From: Streptomyces sp. BR123
GTDB taxonomy: Bacteria; Actinomycetota; Actinomycetes; Streptomycetales; Streptomycetaceae
Assembly: GCF_013401435.1 (NCBI RefSeq)
Contig: NZ_JACBGN010000043.1
Coordinates: forward strand, 1 to 37,933
DNA length: 37,933 bases
Reading direction: 5' to 3'
The position numbers and the translations under genes are program-made. The notes beneath the pieces were generated by a model that worked only from the letters and a program-made list of their open reading frames with translations, was not told where the DNA came from and ran no database searches. Positions 25,109 to 33,752 of this stretch are shown in pieces (the stretch's first letter is position 1; every line of letters begins with the position of its first letter).

Positions 25109-25915
25109 GTGCATGACGAACTCCTCACCATCGGGCGCTTCGCCCGTCTGTGCCGGCTCAGCGTCAAACAGCTGCGGCGCTACGACGAAACGGGCCTGCT
25201 GGTTCCGGTCCGCGTGGACGCCTGCTCCGGCTATCGCTATTACGCGCGGGAACAGGCGCGGGATGCCCTGGCCATCGCACTGCTGCGCGAGATGGATCTT
25301 CCCCTGGCCGTGATCGCCCAGGCGCTGGCCGCCGAGCCCGGGCACAAAACACGGATCCTGCACGCCGAGCGGGACCGGCTGGCTGAGCGGATCAGCAGGG
25401 ACCAGACCCGGCTGCAGATGCTGGAGCGGCTGGCGGAAGGCGGTCTGCCCGGCTACGAGGTGACGATGAGCAGGGAGCCCGAGCGGCGGCTGGCAGTGGT
25501 ACGCGCAGTCTGCACCCCCGCGGGACTCGGAGAGAAGGTCGAGGAAGGCGTGGGCCGGCTGCTGCCCGTGCTCGGCAGGGCGGAAATCGAGTGGGAGCCG
25601 CCGTTGTGGGGGCTTTACCCGCTCGACCTGGACGAGCGGATGGAGATCGCCGTCGGAGCGCAGACCCTGCACGGGGCAGCCCCGCCCGGCCTGGAGTTCG
25701 AGGTGCTGCCCGCCGGTCCGGTTGCCGAGACCATGCACATCGGGCCCTACACCCAACTGCCCTTGGCCTACAACGCTCTCTTCGCCGCCATCCACGAGCG
25801 CGGACTGCGGCCGCACGGATCCGCACGCGAGGCGTATCTCGTCGGACCGGCAGAAGCACCCAGAGAAGAACCGATGACCCGGTTGATCATCCCTGTCGAG
25901 GAGGGCACGGCATGA
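25109..25915 (+). CDS. MerR-family regulator with GyrI-like effector domain
   Basis: 268 residues. The winged HTH is LLTIGRFARLCRLSVKQLRR then YDETGLLVP and GYRYYAREQARDALAI; a dimer helix follows to about residue 115, then a GyrI/AraC_E_bind domain (about 120-268) with VEEGVGRLLPVL, MEIAVGAQTL, AETMHIGPYTQLPLAYNALF and EAYLVGP. Such C-termini bind small hydrophobic or cationic ligands (BmrR-like). Start: GTG 25109 is the only in-frame candidate near the HTH. GGAGG lies just one base upstream, so a leaderless or short-leader mRNA is likely. Its last bases overlap the BtrH-like gene (ATGA), so both are made together. Confidence 0.92.
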   Translation: MHDELLTIGRFARLCRLSVKQLRRYDETGLLVPVRVDACSGYRYYAREQARDALAIALLREMDLPLAVIAQALAAEPGHKTRILHAERDRLAERISRDQTRLQMLERLAEGGLPGYEVTMSREPERRLAVVRAVCTPAGLGEKVEEGVGRLLPVLGRAEIEWEPPLWGLYPLDLDERMEIAVGAQTLHGAAPPGLEFEVLPAGPVAETMHIGPYTQLPLAYNALFAAIHERGLRPHGSAREAYLVGPAEAPREEPMTRLIIPVEEGTA

Positions 25916-26901
25916 CCACGGTAGCGGGCATCGACACCCGGGGCATGCAGCACTGCGAGACGACGGCACTGGGAGTGCTGCTGCGGCACCAAGGACTCGA
26001 CCTGTCCGAGCCGATGCTGTTCGGCCTCGGCTCCGGCCTGTCCTTCATCTACTGGGACAGCAAGAACATGGACTTCCCGTTCCTCGGGGGACGGGTCAAA
26101 CCCTTCGACCTCACCAGAAACCTGTCCACCAGACTCGGGCTGGAGCTCCTGCTCCAGGAAACCGGTTCCCCCCGAAGGGCCTGGGAGAACGTGACGGCCT
26201 CCATCGACGCCGGCCGCCCCGTCGGACTGCAGCTCGACAGCCACCACCTGGACTACTTCGGCTCGAAGACCCATTTCGGCGGCCACGTCGTCGCCATGTA
26301 CGGCTACGACGACCACGTCGCCTACCTGGTGGACACCGACCAGCAAGGCGGTGCGGTGTCCACGAGCCTGACCAGTCTTGCCCGGGCCAGGGCCGCGCGC
26401 GGACCGATGGCCGCCAAGCACCGGTCCTTCACCCTCACCGCTCCGCACAGCCTGCCCTCCCCACGAGACCGGATCATCCCCGCCATCACGGCCTGCGCCG
26501 GCGCGTTCCTCGACCCGCCCATCGCCAACCTGGGCCACCGGGGCATCGAGAAGGCCGGCAAGCTGGTGCGCACATGGCTCCGGCGCACCCGTGCCCCGCA
26601 GCGGGACCTGCCGCGTGCCGCCCTCCTGATGGAGAAGGCCGGGACCGGGGGCGCCCTGTTCCGGAACCTCTACCGAGACTTCCTCTCCGAATGCACCGGT
26701 CTGATCGACAGCAGGCATCTGCGCACCGGCCACAGGCTGTACGCCGAGGCGGCCCCCCTGTGGACGGAAGTGGCAGCCCTGATCGGGAAGGCCGGTGAAT
26801 CCGGCGAGGCGCAGTTCCTCACCCAGGCCGGCGCGATCCTCGGCGATCTTTCGCGCCTGGAGCGCGAGGCCATGCAAGCGCTGAGCCGTCTGGAGGCGTG
26901 A
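25912..26901 (+). CDS. BtrH N-terminal/DUF4872 cysteine acyltransferase-hydrolase
   Basis: 329 residues. The BtrH_N region shows QHCETTALGVLLRHQG (Cys15), FGLGSGLSFIYW, RVKPFDLTRNLSTRLGL and GGHVVAMYGYDDHVAYLVDT (His125 with Asp141/143), the Cys-His-Asp order of a papain-like fold. The C-terminal half is a helical DUF4872 domain from about 185. BtrH transfers an acyl side chain from a carrier protein onto an aminoglycoside; other members are unknown. ATGA overlap with the MerR stop. No aminoglycoside or carrier-protein gene is present, so this member probably acts on another acyl donor or amide. Confidence 0.87.
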   Translation: MTTVAGIDTRGMQHCETTALGVLLRHQGLDLSEPMLFGLGSGLSFIYWDSKNMDFPFLGGRVKPFDLTRNLSTRLGLELLLQETGSPRRAWENVTASIDAGRPVGLQLDSHHLDYFGSKTHFGGHVVAMYGYDDHVAYLVDTDQQGGAVSTSLTSLARARAARGPMAAKHRSFTLTAPHSLPSPRDRIIPAITACAGAFLDPPIANLGHRGIEKAGKLVRTWLRRTRAPQRDLPRAALLMEKAGTGGALFRNLYRDFLSECTGLIDSRHLRTGHRLYAEAAPLWTEVAALIGKAGESGEAQFLTQAGAILGDLSRLEREAMQALSRLEA

Positions 26902-27101
26902 GGAACCAAGCGCAGCCAACGGACGGTTTTCAGGTGCGGTTCGTGAGCACGTGGCCGGGGGCCTGCCACGGTTTGGACGCGCAGGCCGTCCGCGGTGCGG
27001 CCGTCACGGCGGCCGGGGCGGTACCGGGAGATGGAGGGGGTGAGCGGCTGTCGCAGCTCGGTATGCCGCCGGTGTCGGAGCGTGCTGGCAGCATCGGTGT
27101 C

Positions 27102-28133
27102 ATGACCTTGATCCATACCACCCCGCCGCGGCCGGTTGACGTCACCGCCGTCTTCCCTCAACTGGCCCCGCTGGCCCGCCCGGCGACCCGGTTGCACCCC
27201 CGCCGCGGGGCTCCGTCGCCGCATGACAGCTCGATCGGCGGGCCACTGCTGTGGCCCGCCGACGAGCCGTGGCCGCACTGCGACGCCCCGCACGAGGGGG
27301 GCGGCCACTCGCTGGCCGCGGTGCGGGTGGAGCAGCGCGTCCGGGCGAGGGAGGCGGCGCACCCGGACGGCGTTTCCTCGTACACGCCGCAGGAGAGGGC
27401 GATCCTGGAACAGATCGACTGGGACCAGGAGCGGCCCGATGGTCCGGTCCCGCTGCTGCCCGTGGCCCAGTTGTACGTGCGTGACGTCCCCGTGCTGCGT
27501 CCGCCCGGCCAGGCCGATCTGCTTCAGGTGCTGTGGTGCCCTTTCGACCACCCGGATCTGTACATGCCCCGGACCGCCGTGGTCTGGCGGTCCGCGGACT
27601 CCGTCACCGACATCCTCACCTCACCCCCGGAACCGCTCGATGTGGAGTGGGAGGAATACGTGCCTGAGCCGTGCGTGCTCACGCCGGAGCAGATCACCGA
27701 GTACCCCAACTCCCTGGAGTTGAGCAAGGAGCTGCGAGAGCAGCTGGGCGACTGGAGCAGGTGGCAGGCGGCCGACGCCGATGTGGACAGCTCCTACGCT
27801 CCCTACCTGGAATCGTATTACCACAGCAACCTGTCCGTCGCCCCGGGCTGGAAGGCCGGCGGCTGGCCCCAGTGGGGCTACACCGACCCCTCCCCGCGGC
27901 AGTGCCCCGCCTGCGACACCACGATGGACGCGCTGCTGACCATCGCCACGTTCGAATGGGACGGCAACAACCGCAGCTGGATCCCGTACGAAGACCAGGC
28001 CGCCGCGGCCTCCCTCGACCACCACGACGACATACGGCGACCGACCGGTGTCCAGATCGGCAGCGGTTACAGAATGCAGCTCTACGTCTGCGCGGCGGCG
28101 CCGGAGCATCCCCACCTCGAGCTGATGCAGTAG
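27102..28133 (+). CDS. DUF1963 (YwqG-like) protein
   Basis: 343 residues from ATG 27102; an earlier start at 26898 is possible but its first 68 residues are not coding-like. The YwqG/DUF1963 pattern is clear: GGPLLWPADEPWPHCD, VAQLYVRDVPVLRPPGQADL, QVLWCPFDHPDLYMPRTAVV, then a Cys pair CPACDTTMDALLTIATFEWD and the final RMQLYVCAAAPEHPHLELMQ. The CPAC could bind metal. Function unknown. The ribosome site is weak. It follows the BtrH gene after 200 bases in the same direction. Confidence 0.82.
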   Translation: MTLIHTTPPRPVDVTAVFPQLAPLARPATRLHPRRGAPSPHDSSIGGPLLWPADEPWPHCDAPHEGGGHSLAAVRVEQRVRAREAAHPDGVSSYTPQERAILEQIDWDQERPDGPVPLLPVAQLYVRDVPVLRPPGQADLLQVLWCPFDHPDLYMPRTAVVWRSADSVTDILTSPPEPLDVEWEEYVPEPCVLTPEQITEYPNSLELSKELREQLGDWSRWQAADADVDSSYAPYLESYYHSNLSVAPGWKAGGWPQWGYTDPSPRQCPACDTTMDALLTIATFEWDGNNRSWIPYEDQAAAASLDHHDDIRRPTGVQIGSGYRMQLYVCAAAPEHPHLELMQ

Positions 28134-28355
28134 CCGGGCGCCCGGCTGTCGACCGGGCCGGGCCACCCTCGTGCTGGTGGTCGACGAAACCGTGTACGGA
28201 CGCATCCGGGAGCCGCGTCGCCATGGCTCGGGGCGCGTCGTGGAGGCGGCCACCGTGCGCATCAAGTGCATCGGGGCAAGGGTGCCGTCGACACTCAACG
28301 CGCTCCATGGAGTCCGCAAGGTTCGCAGGCTCGGCATCGTGGACAGAATCGCCCC

Positions 28356-29447
28356 ATGTCCTTGGTGAAGACGGCTCTGACGGCAGCCGCAGTGCTCCTC
28401 TCCCTCGCCGTACCGGCCACTGGCCCTTCCGCCGACGCCTCCGCGCCCGTTGCGGCGCGCCCCTGCGAAGGCGCCCCGACCTGCTACGTCGATGTGACGG
28501 TGGCCCAGGTCTGGGTCAGCCCCGAGCAGGTTCGAGGCGTTGACGCCCCGGCGACGGCCAATCCCGTCGATATCCGCGGCTGGTTGAGGGACATGTCACT
28601 GGATGAGCGGCGTGACGTCGCGGGCGAAACGCAGGCGTTGCACGGGACCGAAGTGATTGTCGACGGTACGAAGCGGCACGGGGGACTGCTGTGGGACCAC
28701 GTATGGGTACGCGGCCAGCCCACCCCCAGGGACCCGGCCGGACGGGGGGCGTACCCCGGCTGGATTCCTGACCGACAGCTGACATCGGACCATCGGAAGC
28801 CGCCCCGGGGCACTCACGAGGAGCGCGTCGTGCGGCCCACGGCCCGGGGCTTCACCTCCGCCGCAGCCGCGCTCGAGGGCGCTGCTCCGGGACGGGCGAC
28901 CGAGTACTCGTACAACACTTCGTTCGCGGTGCAGCCCGGCCCGCTGCCCGGTGTCGTCACGGCCTACGGCAACAGCGGCGGCCGGATCTTCTTCCGCGCC
29001 GGTGACCTTGCAGCAGTCCCGGCCACGCCGAGCGGCGAGGACGTGGTCGCCGCCGCACGCGCGTTTCTGGGCCTGCCCTACCTGTGGTCGGGCACTTCCG
29101 GATTCGGCTACGACTGCTCTGGTCTTACCGCACAGGTGTATTCCGCGCTCGGTGTGACGATCCCGCGTGACGCACAGCCGCAGTTCGACGCGGGCGGCGG
29201 GCAGGCGCCCGCCGGTTCGGCCGTAGGCGTGCGGATCGAAGGGACGGACGATCTCAGGCCCGGCGACATCGTGGCCTTCCGCCCCGCCACCGGTGGCGAC
29301 GTCACCCACGTCGGTATTTTCACGGGGACGAGGAACGGTGAACCGATGATGATCAACTCGCCTCGGACCGGTGACGTCGTCAAGGAGGAACCCATCGGCT
29401 CAACCGGCCGCGTCTACGTCGGTGCGACCCGCTTCCTCACCCGGTAG
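28356..29447 (+). CDS. Secreted NlpC/P60 (C40) endopeptidase
   Basis: 363 residues with a signal peptide (residues 5-28, ending near SADA). Residues 40-220 are SH3-like linker modules (VWVSPEQVRGVDAP, YPGWIPDRQL). The NlpC/P60 domain (228-363) begins VVAAARAFLGLPYLWSGTSG, with catalytic Cys254 in YDCSGL, His318 in DVTHVGIF and the third polar residue near MINSPRTGDVV. These enzymes cut gamma-D-Glu-diaminopimelate bonds in peptidoglycan stem peptides. The start ATG lacks a strong ribosome site but is the only one in front of the signal peptide. Confidence 0.92.
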   Translation: MSLVKTALTAAAVLLSLAVPATGPSADASAPVAARPCEGAPTCYVDVTVAQVWVSPEQVRGVDAPATANPVDIRGWLRDMSLDERRDVAGETQALHGTEVIVDGTKRHGGLLWDHVWVRGQPTPRDPAGRGAYPGWIPDRQLTSDHRKPPRGTHEERVVRPTARGFTSAAAALEGAAPGRATEYSYNTSFAVQPGPLPGVVTAYGNSGGRIFFRAGDLAAVPATPSGEDVVAAARAFLGLPYLWSGTSGFGYDCSGLTAQVYSALGVTIPRDAQPQFDAGGGQAPAGSAVGVRIEGTDDLRPGDIVAFRPATGGDVTHVGIFTGTRNGEPMMINSPRTGDVVKEEPIGSTGRVYVGATRFLTR

Positions 29448-30212
29448 AACACGGACGTCCCGGCGACGACGACCGGATGCGGGTCCTCCTCCACCGCACC
29501 GAACTCCTGCAGGAGGAGGACCAGCCCCATGCGGCCGGGTGGCCCGACGGTGATGACGCGACGCCCGTGCCCGCCCTCCGGAGCCCGAGCCATCCGGTTG
29601 GCAAAGGTCGCCTACGGCCGCGCCGGACACCTCGCGGGTGCAGACCCGGGCCGTGCAGACCGGGGCTCGGCGGCCGTGGAAGCCGTACGAAGGAGCGATG
29701 GCCGCCACCCGGCTGCCGGGCGCACCCCGGGCGCGGCGGATTCCGGCAGCGGTGTGCACGCCTTGGGGCGTTCCAGGCGGCTGCAGGGCGGTGAGGCACT
29801 TGGTCGCAGCAGCCGTACGGCTGGTGAGCGCTGGTCGTGGGCCGAGTTCGTTCACGTGTCGGTGTCGGCTCAGAACCGGACCAGTGTGGCCGGGGGAGGT
29901 GACCCGCTGGTGCCGGTTCAGTCGATGGTCGTTGGCGGTGGGGACGCGTCCGAGTTTGCGCCCTTTCATTTCGAAGACGAGGCCGGATCCTCCATGATGC
30001 CGCCGCAGGCGAAGACCATCCGGCCCGAGTTGGCACAGGACTGCCCTGACGGCGCGTCTACTGCCGGCCGCCGGGCCGCAGCCGCCCTCGAGCGCCGACC
30101 CACCCCGCAGTGGCCTGCCGCCTGCCACGAAACACCGGTCGCCGGGCAGAAACACCACGCCGCGGATCCGGAATCGCTGCGGCCGGGAGTGCACCAGCTG
30201 CGGGAAAGTTGA
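29448..30212. other. Gap without a recognised intact gene
   Basis: 765 bases. One plus-strand frame near 29930-30210 reads DASEFAPFHFEDEAGSSMMP and later GQKHHAADPESLRPGVHQLR, somewhat protein-like but with mixed third positions. It could be an upstream part of the toxin relic that follows. Nothing else stands out. Confidence 0.4.
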
Positions 30213-30430
30213 CGCCCTGGCGAACGCCTCGACCACCAAGGCGCCCAGGCCGTCGAGCGGACCCACGTCCTCGGCGGCGTGATCAAGGGCGGCGGGCACC
30301 CTCAACTTCGGCCGGGGTTTCCTGAACCCCCTCGACCCCTACAACCTGACCCATCCCGCAGAGCACTCCGAGCACGTCAACATGACGCTGGCGGGCCTCG
30401 TCTCCAACGCCTCCCACCCCGAACGGACGT
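30213..30430 (+). pseudogene. Relic of a polymorphic-toxin / putative T7SS-secreted protein
   Basis: Reads GERLDHQGAQAVERTHVLGG then VIKGGG and, one base shifted, TLNFGRGFLNPLDPYNLTHP then AEHSEHVNMTLAGLVSNASH. The block L-N-P-x-D-P-Y-N-x-T-H-P-A-E followed by M-T-x-A-G-L-V is found in the pre-toxin region of large Streptomyces WXG/RHS-type secreted toxins. One inserted G accounts for the shift. The thousands of bases on both sides that such a gene needs are missing. A later frame near 30450-30535 (LADRGWLWKLPDGRFTTRL, stop) may be the very end of the same gene. Confidence 0.6.
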
Positions 30431-30640
30431 CAGCGTGGGGGCGGAGCCGGAACCGCTGCGCGGCAAGCTGGTCAGAGTCTGGCCGACCGCGGATGGCTGT
30501 GGAAACTGCCCGACGGCCGGTTCACCACCCGACTGTGACAAGGAGTGCCGCCCGGAGATTCGTCGTAGGTGTCGTTCACGTAAGTTGGGCCCTCGGATAC
30601 GACGCGCCGCGCGTGCGGGTGGCGGGATGAGGGGTGGGAC

Positions 30641-30900
30641 ATGCGCGGGAGAGACGCGGTGGCAGCACTGGCCGAACTCATTCCGGTGGCCCACGGGGTA
30701 GACGAGCGGATCGACTGGAGCGAGGTCGAGGCGATCTGGGGGACTCCGTTCCCCTCGGACTACGTCCGGTTCATGGAGGTCTACGGGTCGGGGCGATCAA
30801 CGAGACGATCAACATCCTGATGCCGGCGCCTCATGCCGACGGCTGGCCGTACCGGGATGGCCCGTCTGGGGGTGCCGGATCAGCCGACGATACCCCGGAC
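30641..30900 (+). pseudogene. Frameshifted SUKH immunity gene
   Basis: From ATG 30641 the frame reads MRGRDAVAALAELIPVAHGV, WGTPFPSDYVRFMEVYGSG and then stops at 30820 after a shift. Restoring one G in the GGGG run at 30790 continues in frame with AINETINILMPAPHADGWP, the next SUKH strand pair. After that the sequence loses family character. SUKH proteins neutralise polymorphic toxins, and this one sits just downstream of the toxin relic in the same direction, the expected toxin-immunity order. Confidence 0.72.
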
Positions 30901-30955
30901 GACGAACTCATCCCGGGTGCACCGCTCACCGAACACGGAACGAAAGGACCGGCGA

Positions 30956-31282
30956 ATGGTGTTCCCGGAGAGTCGAGGCGGCATATGGGCCAGGGCTGTC
31001 GCTGCCGCAGTCCTGTACCTTGCCGCATTGTTCTGGCTGGCCTTGGGTCTTCCGTTCACGGGCGAGGAAGTCGGGCCCACGACCGACCCCGACGACGTGG
31101 TCGGGGCCAACTTCATCCTCTTGTTCTCTGCCGTCTTCCTGCTGGCTGCCGTCGCGGTGTCACGCAGATGGAAGACGTCCTGGGCGATATCCCTGGCGCT
31201 GCTGGCGGTGCTCGTCGTCGTCTGGACGCATGTTCCTTCCCTGATCGAGCACTGGGACTACGAAGGTCCGCGCCGCTTCTGA
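30956..31282 (+). CDS. Small three-helix membrane protein
   Basis: 108 residues from ATG 30956, with AAGGA about 8 bases upstream. Three hydrophobic helices: AVAAAVLYLAALFWLALGLP, GANFILLFSAVFLLAAVAV and WAISLALLAVLVVVWTHVPS, with an acidic loop TGEEVGPTTDPDD between the first two. No family recognised. Confidence 0.75.
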   Translation: MVFPESRGGIWARAVAAAVLYLAALFWLALGLPFTGEEVGPTTDPDDVVGANFILLFSAVFLLAAVAVSRRWKTSWAISLALLAVLVVVWTHVPSLIEHWDYEGPRRF

Positions 31283-31606
31283 GTGTGCTGAGAGCGTGTT
31301 CCACGGGGTGAGTTGCGCGAGTCGCTTGCAGCAGCAGATGGACCGTCCGAGACGGTCATGTAGCAGCCCCAGCCAAGCCACGGCCACAGCGTCGTCTCGA
31401 TCTGGTCGATCAGGCGCAGCAGGCGTCCTCGTGCCGCTCGGGGCGCAGGGTATGCACGCCCGCGACCGCGAGGCTGTCTGGCGGTGGCCGGAGCGGCCGT
31501 GCTCGCCCGCGCCCCATGGTCGGTATCGCCGTAGCGCGACGCCGTTGTCCTGCTCTGCCGCTCGCTGAGCCGAATGCCATAGGGCGAGGGGGCCCAGCGT
31601 GCCGTC
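31283..31606. other. Gap with a possible minus-strand relic
   Basis: A minus-strand frame at about 31290-31430 reads LLRLIDQIETTLWPWLGWGC then YMTVSDGPSAA with fair codon bias and a later stop. No start or family is recognised; it may be the tail of a lost gene. Confidence 0.35.
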
Positions 31607-32230
31607 TCAGACCTCGGCGCTGCCGCAGACGAAAGTGGTGCTCCGGAAGAGCTCGGGCGTCAGCCGGACGTCTGTGAGGTGCTCGGCGAGTGCGAATGCA
31701 GCGGGTATGACGCGCTCCTCGTCTTCGGGCGTCGCATCCTCGGGTGTGGCAAAGCCGAGGCGGCGCATCACGTCGACGCAGTCGTCGGCGCGGGTGCCCG
31801 ATCGACAGAGCTCACAGCATTCGCTGTTGCGGAGCTCGAAGTGGAGATGCGTCTCCCCGTTCTCGGCCCAGAGGAAGGTGCCGTCGCTGTTGGCGTAGCC
31901 GATGTCACAGTGGGAGATCCAACGGGTTCCTGCCGAGGCGGGCAGGGCCTTGGCTTCGCTGACACCGTGCCAGCCACCGGGCTCGATCATCAGCGTCCAG
32001 GAACCGATCACGGTCATTCCGAACAACGTCCGTGTGAGCTCGGGCTGGTACTCGGCTTCGTACCAGGCCTCGACCAGTGACGCGGCTCCGGTGCGCGGGG
32101 GTTCGGCCCTGCCGCCCAAACGGTGCAGCAACTCCTCCGGCGGCAGGTCGTGCACCAGTGTGATGCAGTAGGCGCTCGCCAGATCCGGGAAGTCTTCCTG
32201 AAACCACAGGTAGTCATCGGTATTCGTCAC
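31607..32230 (-). CDS. DUF6461-like protein
   Basis: 207 residues from GTG 32230, which has AAGGA 7 bases upstream; the GTG five codons earlier would overlap that site. Family phrases: YLWFQEDFPDLASAYCITLV, LPPEELLHRLGGR, FGMTVIGSWTLMIEPGGWHG and WISHCDIGYANSDGTFLWAE. DUF6461 proteins are common in Streptomyces, have no known function, and are often found near toxin-immunity loci. Cysteines cluster at SECCELC. Confidence 0.8.
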   Translation of the reverse strand: MTNTDDYLWFQEDFPDLASAYCITLVHDLPPEELLHRLGGRAEPPRTGAASLVEAWYEAEYQPELTRTLFGMTVIGSWTLMIEPGGWHGVSEAKALPASAGTRWISHCDIGYANSDGTFLWAENGETHLHFELRNSECCELCRSGTRADDCVDVMRRLGFATPEDATPEDEERVIPAAFALAEHLTDVRLTPELFRSTTFVCGSAEV

Positions 32231-32659
32231 AGCACGATCCTTCACGACGGCTCTGACATCCGCTCACGCGGGGCTGATGGAGCGGACCGTACCGATGGAC
32301 AGCCGGGTGGAGGGGCGAGCGCGTGCGGGGCAGCCTGGCCTGGCCCTCCTCGGAGGCCTGCCGTCCCAACGGGCCGCCCAACTCGTCCCCTGCGCACAGC
32401 CCTCGTTGCGGCCGGGAACGCGCGGACCGTTCTGGGCTGGTGGCGGAACTCGGCCGGACACGATCGCAGCCACGGCCGCGGGGCTGTGCAGGGCGCGGAC
32501 TGCCTCCCCGCTGTGCTGGTCGTGGGGTCGCAGCGCCGACCGAGGGCCGGGCAGAGCCGGCCCATGGGACGAGCGCGCGGACGTAGGCGCCGACACCCCC
32601 TGTCGGTGGCAGCCGTTATCTTGCGCTCGGCAGGATCGGGCGCGCGCGGGCGGTGGCAG
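32231..32659. other. Gap without a recognised gene
   Basis: 429 bases; all frames are Arg/Pro/Ala-rich without motifs or ribosome sites. It should contain promoters for the two divergent neighbours. Confidence 0.4.
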
Positions 32660-33058
32660 ATGGAGCGGGGATCGGGGACGGTCGTCGAGGTGGGGTACGC
32701 GGAGGGCCGGGATCCGGCGTCCCGCACTCCCGGGCGGGCGCCGTCCGCCGGGGAGGCGCGGGCGCGGGACGCCGGCGGGCTGCCGTACGCGGTGATGCAC
32801 CGGGTGCCGGGGAGCGAGCTGCCGGCCGAGGTGCGGCTGGTGTCGTGGGGCGCGGGCTCCGTCGAGGTGTGGGCGTACGACGAACAGGGCCGCCGGACAC
32901 TCGAAGCGGAACTGAGGCTGCTGGTCGACGGGGAGCGGCTGCTGAACCGGCGCACGATCAGCTGGCGCTACCCGGATCCGGTGCCGGAGGAATTCGACCA
33001 GGCCTGCCCTCGTACCGTGGTGGAGGTCGGGTCAACGCGACGGGACGAAGCCGGCTGA
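32660..33058 (+). CDS. Conserved hypothetical protein
   Basis: 132 residues from ATG 32660 (weak ribosome site). The core is LPYAVMHRVPGSELPAEVRL then VSWGAGSVEVWAYDEQGRRT, LEAELRLLVDGERLLNRRTI and SWRYPDPVPEEFDQACPRTV. This beta-rich pattern recalls a small Streptomyces protein family of unknown function. Its 3' end overlaps the convergent gene by 27 bases. Confidence 0.72.
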   Translation: MERGSGTVVEVGYAEGRDPASRTPGRAPSAGEARARDAGGLPYAVMHRVPGSELPAEVRLVSWGAGSVEVWAYDEQGRRTLEAELRLLVDGERLLNRRTISWRYPDPVPEEFDQACPRTVVEVGSTRRDEAG

Positions 33059-33361
33059 TTGGTCGAAGCGGAACGGTGAGCCGGGGCGCGTGGGCGTCCA
33101 GCCGTCGGTGAGAGCGGTCCGGATGCTGTCAGCCACATGGGCGGGAAGAACCGGGCTGCCGGGTGTTCCGAGCCAGTTGCCGGGGTGGGGCCGGTTGGTG
33201 GTGATCACCAATGTGGTGCCTGCGGTCTCGGCGTGTTCGACCGCGTAGGCAAGGGGAGAGGTGGCCAGGCCCTGGTCGTAGGTCGGTCGTCCGCGGAGTC
33301 GCCACCGGTAGGTGATGCCGTCCACGGTGATGAGCCGCGATCCCTTTTTGACCAGCGCCAT
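33032..33361 (-). CDS. Hypothetical protein
   Basis: 109 residues from ATG 33361 with AAGGA 7-8 bases upstream: MALVKKGSRLITVDGITYRW then RLRGRPTYDQGLATSPLAYA, VEHAETAGTTLVITTNRPHP and a final FRFDQSAGFVPSR. Strands around ITVDGITYRWR and TTLVITT suggest a small alpha/beta fold. The frame is open upstream to 33754 with intermediate codon bias, so a longer protein is possible. No family recognised. Confidence 0.7.
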   Translation of the reverse strand: MALVKKGSRLITVDGITYRWRLRGRPTYDQGLATSPLAYAVEHAETAGTTLVITTNRPHPGNWLGTPGSPVLPAHVADSIRTALTDGWTPTRPGSPFRFDQSAGFVPSR

Positions 33362-33752
33362 GCCCACATCCTTTTCCGTGATCCTTTCCCATGCGACAGT
33401 AATCAACGGCAGCTGATCGTGTCGTACCGGTTCCTCCTCGGCTTCTGGCATGGGGATGGCGTCCGGGCTTGCTGCTGGGATGGTGTTGGGCCGTGCGGCA
33501 TCGGGGCAGCCGGTAGCGCCACGATGGTGACGGGGTTTGTCGCAGTGCGGCAGTTGCGGATGGCCGCCGGCGTTGAGCGCGTGGAGCGCGTTGCGTAACT
33601 CCCTTACGGCCGCCGACACCACCGCTGCACCGACGGCGGCTGACCGGTGGTTTACCCCCATCCCGCCCGGACTGGCCGGTTCCGTGCTGGTCGCGTCCGG
33701 TTGGTCACGCTTGGATTGTGCCGGGGGTGCCGACGTGGCGGACTGGGGCGGC

